Source: Acidobacteriaceae bacterium
Lineage (GTDB): Bacteria; Acidobacteriota; Terriglobia; Terriglobales; Acidobacteriaceae
Reading direction: 5' to 3'
Assembly (NCBI GenBank): GCA_003162495.1
Contig: PMOF01000153.1
Location: 1 to 6,468, forward strand
Length of the DNA: 6,468 nucleotides
How positions within the stretch are numbered: the stretch's first letter is position 1; each line of letters starts with the position of its first letter. Below the pieces are notes generated by a model. The model saw only the letters and a list, made by a program, of their open reading frames with translations, was not told where the DNA came from and ran no database searches. This document shows, piece after piece, positions 1 through 5,356 of this stretch. The position numbers and the translations under genes were made by a program.

Positions 1-854
1 AGCTCGCCCTCGATGTGGCCTCCATTGGCTAGCAGGATTCCGCTCACCAGCGCCGAAGCCACAGGCGCGGCGTTGATGTCCGCCCCGCGCTCAAAACGAT
101 GACTCGCGTCCGTGTGCAGCCCATGCCGCCGCGCTGTGCGCCGCACAGTCATGGGATCAAACCACGCCGCCTCAACCAGCACGTTCGTGGTCGCCGGCGT
201 AATCATCGTGTCCCAGCCGCCCATCACCCCGGCTAGTCCCAGCGGCTTCACGTGGTCGGCCACGATCAGGTCTTCCGGGTCAAGCGTTCTGTCCACGCCG
301 TCCAGCGTCTTCAGCCGCTCGCCCTTGCGCGCCCGCCGAACCACGATGCCGCTTTCAATCTTGTCCAGATCGAAAGCGTGAGTCGGCTGGCCCATCGCCA
401 GCCAGGCAAAATTCGTCGCGTCCACAGCGTTGGAAATTCGCTTCTGTTCCAAAAGCGCAAAGTAGGTAGCCACCTCCGCGCCTGTGAACCAGTCCCGCGA
501 ATCGCCGATCGTAATGCCGCGCAACACGCGCGCCGTGAAGCGCCCGCAGCCGGCCTCGTCTTCAATCCGCAAGGGAAAGGCCTTGGCAGCCGGACGGGCC
601 TCGGGCAGCGCAAAATCAAGCGGTTTGAGTGCAACACCGTAAATGGCCGCCGCCTCACGCGCCACGCCGTAGTGGTTCATCGCATCCACGCGGTTGGTGG
701 TGATGTCCATCTCAAAAAGCGAGCCGTTGCCGTCGCCAAGCGCATAAATCCCCTCGACCGCAATCCCGCGCAGCGTCAGGTCTTCGGCCAACTGAGCATC
801 ACTCACCGCCAGTCTGGGTACATACGCTCTAATCCACTTAGTCAGTATCTTCAT
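1..854 (-). CDS. pheT: Phenylalanine--tRNA ligase beta subunit (N-terminal 284 residues, runs off the left edge)
   Basis: Beta subunit of the cytoplasmic alpha2beta2 enzyme that charges tRNA-Phe with phenylalanine. The reading frame opens at ATG 854 (MKILTKWIRAYV) and stays open to position 1, so the C-terminal part (B5, the catalytic-like B6-B7 and the anticodon-binding B8) lies outside the window. Visible family blocks are TTNRVDAMNHYGVAREAA (about 52-69), ISNAVDATNFAWLAMGQPTHAFDLDK (about 140-165, the B3/B4 core), GLAGVMGG (206-213) and TDASHRFERGAD (248-259). A weak GGGGA ribosome site lies 7 bases ahead of the ATG. Oddity: the frame passes from the first helix-strand unit (about 1-36) almost directly to the TTNR block, so the usual roughly 110-residue EMAP/OB-fold tRNA-binding domain (residues about 39-148 in E. 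coli) is missing. It follows the S23-family gene by 50 bp and is probably co-transcribed with pheS. Identity is certain; the full length is unknown. Confidence 0.96.
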   Translation of the reverse strand, partial: MKILTKWIRAYVPRLAVSDAQLAEDLTLRGIAVEGIYALGDGNGSLFEMDITTNRVDAMNHYGVAREAAAIYGVALKPLDFALPEARPAAKAFPLRIEDEAGCGRFTARVLRGITIGDSRDWFTGAEVATYFALLEQKRISNAVDATNFAWLAMGQPTHAFDLDKIESGIVVRRARKGERLKTLDGVDRTLDPEDLIVADHVKPLGLAGVMGGWDTMITPATTNVLVEAAWFDPMTVRRTARRHGLHTDASHRFERGADINAAPVASALVSGILLANGGHIEGE

Positions 855-871
855 CGTGATTCCCCATTGCC

Positions 872-891
872 AGCGGAGCTTGCGGAGTTAG
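872..891. repeat. Left arm of a 20-bp inverted repeat flanking the S23-family gene
   Basis: AGCGGAGCTTGCGGAGTTAG on the plus strand matches the reverse complement of 1335-1354 at 19 of 20 positions. The two arms enclose 443 bp that contain the whole four-helix-bundle gene. This arm lies in the 50-bp gap between the S23 stop and the pheT start. Read on the minus strand it holds two units of the 9-bp motif (CTAACTCCG, CAAGCTCCG) also seen in the right arm. It could be a mobile-cassette end or the base of a long-range RNA stem in the pheS-pheT transcript; neither is proven. Confidence 0.8.
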
Positions 892-904
892 CAAGACAGT
901 TGCG

Positions 905-1294
905 CTAGCCGTCCTTTCCTTCAACATGCTTGTTCTGGCGCAGAGCTGAGATCAACCCGTTTATCAATCGCGCGACCTCCGACCCATGATCCATCAATTC
1001 CTGCACGAGCAGTTTGTCGATATAACCAAGATCGCCGGCCAATTCGAGTTGCGTTTGCATCTCATAAAGGGACCCTCGCGCATTTCCGAGAAAGTGCCGA
1101 AACTGGGAATCGGTCAACCTTCCATGACCTTCTGCGATATTGCTTGGCACAGACGCAGCTGCGCGTCTAATTTGAATGAGCAGCCCGAAGGCCTCCGACT
1201 TCGGCAATCCCTGACTGACCCCATACGCTCGTCGCGCAAGGGCCATTGCCTTCTGCCAAACAATTAGTTCTCGATTGCTCTTCGATCGCGCCAT
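905..1294 (-). CDS. Four-helix-bundle protein, 23S rRNA intervening-sequence (S23) family
   Basis: A 129-residue protein, the usual length for this family. It shows the hallmark layout: ELIVWQKAMALARRAY (9-24) for helix 1, FGLLIQIRRAAASVPSNIAEGHGR (36-59) containing the diagnostic SNIAEGxGR, FRHFLGNARGSLYEMQTQLELA (65-86), then a final helix at about 94-120. Members were first seen inside intervening sequences of 23S rRNA in Leptospira and others, but many stand alone; their molecular role is unsettled. The related Avd protein of diversity-generating retroelements has the same fold and binds RNA and reverse transcriptase, but no reverse transcriptase is present here. The gene lies between pheS and pheT, 90 bp after the pheS stop and 50 bp before the pheT start, and is enclosed by an inverted repeat. 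By my hand count positions 961-1260 are about 54% GC against about 62% for 241-540 in pheT, which would fit insertion. The ATG at 1294 is preceded by TAGGG. Confidence 0.93.
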   Translation of the reverse strand: MARSKSNRELIVWQKAMALARRAYGVSQGLPKSEAFGLLIQIRRAAASVPSNIAEGHGRLTDSQFRHFLGNARGSLYEMQTQLELAGDLGYIDKLLVQELMDHGSEVARLINGLISALRQNKHVEGKDG

Positions 1295-1334
1295 CGCCTA
1301 CCCTAAATTGGGATTTACAAACCGCGCAAACAAC

Positions 1335-1380
1335 CTAACTCCGCTAGCTCCGCTAACTGCGCGCAGCGCGACTAACCCCG
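1335..1380. repeat. 9-bp tandem repeats and right arm of the inverted repeat, between pheS and the S23 gene
   Basis: Three 9-bp units follow one another: CTAACTCCG (1335-1343), CTAGCTCCG (1344-1352) and CTAACTGCG (1353-1361). After a 10-bp GC-rich interruption (CGCAGCGCGA) comes a fourth unit, CTAACCCCG (1372-1380), ending 4 bases from the pheS stop codon. The first 20 bases (1335-1354) form the right arm of the inverted repeat with 872-891. The repeat lies wholly in non-coding sequence. Confidence 0.8.
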
Positions 1381-1384
1381 CTAT

Positions 1385-2491
1385 TCAAACAAACTCTTCC
1401 AGAAACCGCATATCGCCAGCATAGAACTGCCCGATCTCGCTGATGCCGTATTTCATCATCGCAATACGTTCTACCCCCATGCCGAACGCAAACCCAGAAA
1501 TCTTCTTCGGGTCATACGCAGCCTGCTTTTCTGCCGCAAAGGCAAACACCGCTGGATCCACCATGCCGCAGCCCAGCAACTCAATCCAGCCCGACTGCTT
1601 GCACTTGCGGCAGCCTTTGCCGCCGCAGAAAATGCAGCTGATCTGTACGTCGGCGCTCGGCTCTGTAAACGGAAAGAACGAGGGAAACAGGCGCGTCTTC
1701 ACCGACGACCCAAACAGCGCCTTCATCGCGTGGTCCAGCGTGCCTTTCAGGTCGCTGAAGGTTATATTCGTGTCCACGCACAGCCCCTCCACTTGGTGGA
1801 ATGTCGAGGAGTGCGTCGCGTCATCGGCTTCGTTCCTGTGAACCTTGCCTGGAATCACGATGCGCACCGGAGGGGGTTGCGTCTCCATGGTCCGCATCTG
1901 GACCGGAGAAGTATGTGTGCGCAGCAAGAGCCGGTCGCGCTGCGAACGCCGGTCCTGATTGGCAATGACCAGCGTATCCTGCGTATCCCGCGCCGGATGC
2001 CCTGGCGGAAAGTTCATGCTCTCGAAGTTGTAGTAGTCGGTTTCGACCTCCGGCCCTACCCCCACCGAGTAGCCCAGCGCCGCAAAAACACGGATGATCT
2101 CGTTCTGCGTTTTGGTAATCGGATGCTCAGCCCCGGTCAGCCGCCGCGTTCCCGGCAGCGTAACGTCGATGGCTTCAGCGGCGAGCGCGGCATCGCTGGG
2201 CCCAGCTCCGAGAGCCTGGTCCAGCAACCCCTCCACCACCGCCTTGAGCGCGTTGAAGCGCACGCCGAGCAGCTTCTTCGCGTCGGCGGGCGCAGATTTA
2301 AGCCAGCGGTCAGAGACGTCCTTGAGCAGGCCCTGCTTGCGGCCCAGCCAATGGAGCCGAAAAGCCTCAACAGCTTCCGCGCCGTTAAGCGCGGCAGCCG
2401 CATCGCGCGCCTGTTTCTCCAGCGCGGCAAACGCCTTGTCCAGCGCGGCCTCGTCAAATGCCGTCAGATTGGGAATCTCTTCGTTCGTCAT
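1385..2491 (-). CDS. pheS: Phenylalanine--tRNA ligase alpha subunit
   Basis: Catalytic subunit of PheRS, a class II synthetase making Phe-tRNA-Phe with PheT. The protein is 368 residues from ATG 2491 (MTNEEIPNLT), slightly longer than the usual 330-350. An N-terminal helical hairpin that binds tRNA spans about 10-105. The catalytic core follows: HPITKTQNEI (123-132), motif 2 RNEADDATHSSTFHQVEG (219-236), the phenylalanine-pocket segment FPFTEPS (273-279), and motif 3 GFAFGMGVERIAM (333-345). Ala335 aligns with E. coli Ala294, which sets amino-acid selectivity. A four-cysteine cluster CIFCGGKGCRKC (286-297) could hold a metal and occurs in other bacterial PheS proteins. An upstream in-frame ATG at 2563 would add 24 residues unlike any PheS, so 2491 is preferred, although no strong Shine-Dalgarno precedes it. 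A terminator-like hairpin separates it from rplT. Confidence 0.97.
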   Translation of the reverse strand: MTNEEIPNLTAFDEAALDKAFAALEKQARDAAAALNGAEAVEAFRLHWLGRKQGLLKDVSDRWLKSAPADAKKLLGVRFNALKAVVEGLLDQALGAGPSDAALAAEAIDVTLPGTRRLTGAEHPITKTQNEIIRVFAALGYSVGVGPEVETDYYNFESMNFPPGHPARDTQDTLVIANQDRRSQRDRLLLRTHTSPVQMRTMETQPPPVRIVIPGKVHRNEADDATHSSTFHQVEGLCVDTNITFSDLKGTLDHAMKALFGSSVKTRLFPSFFPFTEPSADVQISCIFCGGKGCRKCKQSGWIELLGCGMVDPAVFAFAAEKQAAYDPKKISGFAFGMGVERIAMMKYGISEIGQFYAGDMRFLEEFV

Positions 2492-2610
2492 GCGTAAACA
2501 GCAGGATAAACCACTTGCCCATCGCACCACGATCAAGGTTTGCCAGCAAGCCATGGAGGCCACCGGTGCGCGGAGTAAAGCGCAATTCCCCGCTGGCTTC
2601 TCAGCAATGC

Positions 2611-2640
2611 AAAACGGCCGGGAGTCAGGCTCCGGGCCGT
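2611..2640 (-). terminator. Hairpin plus TTTT between rplT and pheS
   Basis: Arms 2614-2624 and 2630-2640 pair at 10 of 11 positions (one G-G mismatch) around a 5-base loop. On the minus strand the stem is followed by TTTTGC. It begins 22 bases after the rplT stop. The U-tract is short, so it may be a partial terminator or attenuator that lowers pheS expression relative to the ribosomal-protein genes. No Phe-rich leader peptide and no T-box sequence is visible between 2492 and 2661. Confidence 0.65.
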
Positions 2641-2661
2641 CTTTATCGTTCAGCAGCCATT

Positions 2662-3063
2662 TTACGCTGCGGACTTCGCCGCCGTCTTCTTCTCTGGCTT
2701 TTTCTCCGCCTTCAGCGTCGCATTGGCCTGCTCCACCAGCTTGGTGAAGCCAGCCGCATCCTTCACGGCGATGTCAGCCAGAATCTTGCGGTCCAGTTCA
2801 ATGCCGGCCTTCTTCAGCCCGTTGATGAACTGCGAGTAGCTGGTGTGGTTCAGCTTGGCCGCGGCCGAGATGCGCACGATCCACAGCGAGCGGAACTGCC
2901 GCTTCTTTTGCTTGCGGCCGGTGTAGGCGAACTTCAGGCCGCGTTCCACGGCTTCCTGCGCTGCCTGGTAGAGCTTCGATTTGGTCAGGAAGTAGCCGCT
3001 TGCCCGGTCAAGAATCTTCTTCCGGCGGTCACTCCGCTTGGTACTGCGTTTTACGCGAGGCAT
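2662..3063 (-). CDS. rplT: 50S ribosomal protein L20
   Basis: L20 binds 23S rRNA early in large-subunit assembly and, in E. coli and Bacillus, represses its own operon by binding the leader mRNA. The protein has 133 residues from ATG 3063 ([16 protein letters not shown]). The basic N-terminal extension (1-58) is followed by the globular domain with [18 protein letters not shown] (53-70), [19 protein letters not shown] (75-93) and ILADIAVKD (94-102). The family is normally about 118 residues; here a Lys/Ala/Pro-rich tail (about 118-133, [16 protein letters not shown]) is added. A GGAG site about 9 bases ahead supports the start; the frame's upstream extension (to 3120) is not L20-like. The gene lies 217 bp downstream of rpmI, a wide gap for this gene pair. 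Confidence 0.98.
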   Translation of the reverse strand: MPRVKRSTKRSDRRKKILDRASGYFLTKSKLYQAAQEAVERGLKFAYTGRKQKKRQFRSLWIVRISAAAKLNHTSYSQFINGLKKAGIELDRKILADIAVKDAAGFTKLVEQANATLKAEKKPEKKTAAKSAA

Positions 3064-3117
3064 TGTTTCTTCTCCATTTTGGTTGCGTCGGTTACGCGGC
3101 TGGAGGCAGGAGGCTCT

Positions 3118-3229
3118 CACCCGCCAGGGTGGAAGCGGTAAACCTCTTCACTCGCTCGTTCAAGCCTGAATCTCTCGCCGGGAACAACGCTTTCCGCTTC
3201 CGGCGGGGGCCAAATTTTTGTATTGGCCC
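3118..3229 (-). other. Structured spacer between rpmI and rplT
   Basis: The 217-bp gap between rpmI and rplT (3064-3280) holds no credible gene but several inverted repeats. GGGCCAA at 3207-3213 pairs with TTGGCCC at 3223-3229 (7 bp, 9-base loop). CACCC/GGGTG forms a 5-bp hairpin at about 3119-3132. A looser CGCCGG/CCGGCG pair lies between them on the minus strand. None is followed by a T-run in the direction of transcription, so they do not look like terminators. They may protect or regulate the mRNA; this is inferred from base pairing alone. Confidence 0.4.
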
Positions 3230-3280
3230 ATCAACAGTTGCGGCACGAACCCAATCCAAAGGTCCGCCCACCGCAGGTGC

Positions 3281-3478
3281 TCAGGCGTAGGGAATCATGC
3301 GCGCTACCTTCTTGTAGTCGCCATCAGAAACGAGCACGGTCTTACCGAGCTTGCGCTTCGTCTTTGGCCCCTTCGAAGTAAGGATGTGCCGCGTCTTCGT
3401 CTGGCCCCGCTTGATCTTGCCGGTGCCAGTCTTGCTGAAGCGCTTGGCCGCGCCCGTATGGGTCTTCAACTTGGGCAT
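3281..3478 (-). CDS. rpmI: 50S ribosomal protein L35
   Basis: Small basic protein of the large ribosomal subunit, 65 residues, the family's usual size. Start ATG 3478 gives [20 protein letters not shown], the standard L35 beginning, followed by a Lys/Arg-rich middle with the conserved [13 protein letters not shown] (24-36) and the end MIPYA. The frame continues upstream to 3559 but that part is unlike L35. A weak GAGAA site precedes the start through an A-run. Normally rpmI follows infC directly; here infC is almost 1.9 kb away behind an opposite-strand gene, so rpmI-rplT needs its own promoter, and one is visible at 3562-3590. Confidence 0.98.
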   Translation of the reverse strand: MPKLKTHTGAAKRFSKTGTGKIKRGQTKTRHILTSKGPKTKRKLGKTVLVSDGDYKKVARMIPYA

Positions 3479-3497
3479 TTTTTTCTCGTTTTGGACG

Positions 3498-3542
3498 GGG
3501 TTGGTCACCCATCGCAAAGCCCGTGAAACAGGGATTCCCCTG
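3498..3542 (-). promoter_or_regulatory. rpmI leader with two small hairpins
   Basis: Between the predicted rpmI start of transcription (about 3555) and its ATG lies a leader of about 77 nt. It contains CAGGG-ATTC-CCCTG (3529-3542, 5-bp stem) and a 4-bp GGGT/ACCC pair with a 5-base loop (3498-3510) about 20 bases ahead of the start codon. In E. coli and Bacillus the rpmI-rplT leader is the site where L20 represses translation or transcription, so this is a natural place for such control. I cannot match it to a described L20 leader structure by eye. Confidence 0.35.
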
Positions 3543-3547
3543 CCCCC

Positions 3548-3559
3548 TTGAGGCCTCAA
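3548..3559. repeat. 12-bp perfect palindrome near the rpmI transcription start
   Basis: TTGAGGCCTCAA is fully self-complementary. It begins 3 bases downstream of the predicted rpmI -10 box and covers the likely start of transcription, a position where an operator would act. No regulator can be named. Confidence 0.4.
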
Positions 3560-3561
3560 CC

Positions 3562-3590
3562 AGTATACCGTAAGCCAGGTTTCCCGGCTA
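3562..3590 (-). promoter_or_regulatory. Probable promoter for rpmI-rplT
   Basis: On the minus strand TATACT (3567-3562) is a 5-of-6 match to the -10 consensus. A weak -35 (TAGCCG, 3590-3585) lies 17 bases upstream. Transcription would start near 3555. The need for a separate promoter follows from the opposite-strand gene between infC and rpmI. Confidence 0.5.
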
Positions 3591-3838
3591 CACCACAGGT
3601 TTTCGCCGCCGGGAAGGTCTTCGCAGCTAGGGCGATCCCAGAAAATATCGCCGGCTCAATCCTTCGGTTGAGTCGCAATTCTTATGCGCAGGTCACAATG
3701 TTCGAGCATCCTACCTCGGATTTCGGAGATCGGTCGCGTGCCAAAAGTGAAATGCGTGAAACCCGTATCCCGTTTTTCAACCACCGCTGCCGCAAACCTC
3801 ATCCCGGTGCTTTGAATGAAAAGCTCCCACACCTGTGA
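3568..3838. other. Gene-free divergent region upstream of the porin gene
   Basis: About 270 bp between the rpmI promoter and the porin ribosome site. Short frames cross it on both strands but none has family features or a ribosome site. A small hairpin CTCAA/TTGAG lies at 3655-3672. I see no convincing sigma-70 promoter for the porin gene here, although TTGAGT at 3668-3673 could be a -35 without a good -10 at normal spacing. Confidence 0.5.
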
Positions 3839-3843
3839 AAGGA
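3839..3843 (+). promoter_or_regulatory. Ribosome binding site that fixes the porin start
   Basis: AAGGA lies 8 bases before the ATG at 3852. The alternative in-frame ATG at 3816 has no purine-rich site and would put 12 polar residues in front of the signal peptide, so 3852 is chosen. Confidence 0.7.
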
Positions 3844-3851
3844 CAGGCTCA

Positions 3852-5204
3852 ATGCCAAAAGCAGTTGCCCACCTGATGCTCCTTTGCTGCGCACTCGCAC
3901 CCTGCGCATTTGCCCAGTTCAAGGACTACCCTCAGCCCTCGGGCAAGGTCCAGCCCATCACCGTCCCCGATCTTCCCACCTGGATGTCACTGAACATGGA
4001 CCTGCGAGCGCGCTCTGAAGCCCAGACTTCCATCAACTACCTGTCCGGCAACGCACAGGCATACGAATTGACCCGCGTGCGCGGCGGCCTGGAGATTCGC
4101 CCCACTCGATGGCTCACCGGCTATGCACAGTTTCACGACGTTCACGCTCTCGGGCTCCCCCTCAAGTTCACAGGTGCGAGCATGCGCGACAGCTTCGATC
4201 TCCGCCAGGCCTACCTGAACCTTCATGTCAAACCTGTGTCCATCTTCGCGGGAAGGCAGGAGCTGAAATTTGGCGACGAGCGCCTGGTCGGCATCCAGGA
4301 CTGGACCAACATCAGCCGCACCTTCGACGGTTTCGATGCCCATATCGGAGACAAGAATCGCATCGATCTCTTCACCGCCTCGGTGGTGGTTATCTATCCC
4401 ACATCGCTCGACAAACATTCCGGCGGGCTCAACTTCCACGGCGCCTATGGGTCCATCAACACCTGGGTACCGCGCACCACCATCGAGCCCTATTTCTTCA
4501 TTCGCGCACTGCCCTTTGTCACCAGCCAACAGGGCATCGGCGGCACCGAGACTGAAGCAACCACGGGCCTGCGAATTGCTGGCAACCTTCCCGGAGGATT
4601 CGACTACATCGCCGAGGGCGCGCTGCAGCGTGGCAGCTATTCCAACGATTCCATCCATGCCGGCGCCGCCTACGTCAAAGGCGGATACACGGCAGCGCAC
4701 ATCCCCTGGTCTCCCCGGCTGCAGGGCGAGTACGATTACGCCACGGGAAACCCCCACCGCAACCCACAGCGCATCGGCACCTTTGACCAACTCTATCCCA
4801 GCAATCACGATGTGTTCGGCCTGGTCGATCTCTTTGGCTGGCAAAACATCAAAGAGGCACGCGCCCACTTGAGCCTGAGACCGGCACAGCGTTGGACCGT
4901 GCTGATTGAACAGGATTTCCTGCGCTCGGCAACCACGAAGGACGGTATCTATAACGGGGCGGCGGTGGAATTTCTGAAGCCGCCCGCCGGAGGCTTCCAC
5001 ACGGACGACATCGGCCGCGGATTCGATGCATCGATGAAGTACGCCTTCCACAACTATCTCCTTTTGCAAGCTGGCGTGGGCCACTTTTCGCCTGGAGAGC
5101 TGATGCGCGACGACAGCCATGGCGCACCGTTGACCCTCTCCTATGTGGGCTTTACCTATCGCTTCAAGGTGAGTCGAACAGAGTCTTCGGACTCGCCAAA
5201 GTAA
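3852..5204 (+). CDS. Outer-membrane beta-barrel protein, alginate-export family
   Basis: A 450-residue precursor. Residues 1-21 form a signal peptide (MPKAVAHLMLLCCALAPCAFA, cleavage before QFKD), giving an outer-membrane protein. The mature part is rich in alternating amphipathic strands and carries marks of the alginate-export (AlgE-like) group: ELTRVRGGLEIRP (72-84), the conserved IFAGRQELKFGDERLVGIQDW (131-151) with RTFDGFDAH (156-164), and TFDQLYPSNHDVFGLVDLFGWQNI (310-333). Family members form monomeric beta-barrels; AlgE exports alginate, but most environmental relatives have no known substrate, and no alginate or other polysaccharide genes are visible here, so export of alginate should not be assumed. 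The last strand ends at YVGFTYRF (431-438), followed by an unusual 12-residue polar tail. The gene stands alone on the plus strand inside the infC-rpmI interval and converges with infC. The lipobox-like LAPC at 15-18 has Pro before Cys and is not credible. Confidence 0.85.
   Translation: MPKAVAHLMLLCCALAPCAFAQFKDYPQPSGKVQPITVPDLPTWMSLNMDLRARSEAQTSINYLSGNAQAYELTRVRGGLEIRPTRWLTGYAQFHDVHALGLPLKFTGASMRDSFDLRQAYLNLHVKPVSIFAGRQELKFGDERLVGIQDWTNISRTFDGFDAHIGDKNRIDLFTASVVVIYPTSLDKHSGGLNFHGAYGSINTWVPRTTIEPYFFIRALPFVTSQQGIGGTETEATTGLRIAGNLPGGFDYIAEGALQRGSYSNDSIHAGAAYVKGGYTAAHIPWSPRLQGEYDYATGNPHRNPQRIGTFDQLYPSNHDVFGLVDLFGWQNIKEARAHLSLRPAQRWTVLIEQDFLRSATTKDGIYNGAAVEFLKPPAGGFHTDDIGRGFDASMKYAFHNYLLLQAGVGHFSPGELMRDDSHGAPLTLSYVGFTYRFKVSRTESSDSPK
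5181..5194 (+). other. UUCG tetraloop hairpin in the last codons of the porin gene
   Basis: GAGTC-TTCG-GACTC is a perfect 5-bp stem closed by C(UUCG)G, an exceptionally stable RNA loop. It sits 8 bases before the stop codon and encodes ESSDS of the tail. It has no T-run after it, so it is more likely an mRNA 3'-end stabiliser or pause element than a terminator. A second GC-rich fold (CCGGC-GCG-GCCGG, about 5211-5223) follows the stop codon. Confidence 0.55.
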
Positions 5205-5309
5205 CGATCCTCCGGCGCGGCCGGGGAGCTCTCACTTGCATTCGGAAGCGTCCGGCGAATTCCAGGAAGAAATAGAGCGCCCGCCGACAATGGCCCCCAA
5301 TGAACGCAA

Positions 5310-5328
5310 GCCGCCCAAAGCGGGCGGC
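5310..5328 (-). terminator. Hairpin downstream of infC
   Basis: GCCGCCC (5310-5316) pairs perfectly with GGGCGGC (5322-5328) around a 5-base loop. On the minus strand it begins 29 bases after the infC stop codon and is followed by TTGCGTTC, a poor U-tract. It lies in the convergent gap between infC and the porin gene (5205-5356), where a two-way stop would be expected; the plus-strand side is followed by CTGTGTGT. Confidence 0.6.
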
Positions 5329-5356
5329 CTGTGTGTAATGCGTTGAGCGTTGCGCC

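Noticed and set aside
252..908. Long plus-strand open frame over the pheT region
   Set aside because: It is antisense to the well-supported pheT frame, has no family motif or ribosome site and is rich in Arg/His/Gln as expected of a GC-rich shadow frame.
905..1294. Diversity-generating retroelement (Avd-like protein)
   Set aside because: The fold family is shared, but there is no reverse transcriptase, template repeat or variable repeat in the window; SNIAEGHGR fits the stand-alone S23 group.
2492..2563. Upstream in-frame ATG that would extend PheS by 24 residues
   Set aside because: The added residues (rich in Cys, Trp and Leu) do not resemble any PheS N-terminus, and MTNEEIPNLT begins at the expected place.
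2643..2660. Tiny frame MAAER before the rplT-pheS hairpin as a Phe attenuation leader peptide
   Set aside because: It contains no phenylalanine codon and no clear ribosome site, so it cannot sense Phe-tRNA in the pheM manner.
3897..3908. Lipoprotein signal (LAPC) in the porin leader
   Set aside because: Proline at the -1 position does not fit a lipobox, and AFA before QF gives a good ordinary signal-peptidase site.
3656..3922. 88-codon minus-strand frame in the gap between rpmI and the porin
   Set aside because: It overlaps the porin signal-peptide region, has no ribosome site and shows no recognisable domain.
3987..5120. 377-codon minus-strand open frame inside the porin gene
   Set aside because: The plus-strand frame has a signal peptide, ribosome site and conserved porin motifs; the minus frame has none and is a codon-bias shadow.
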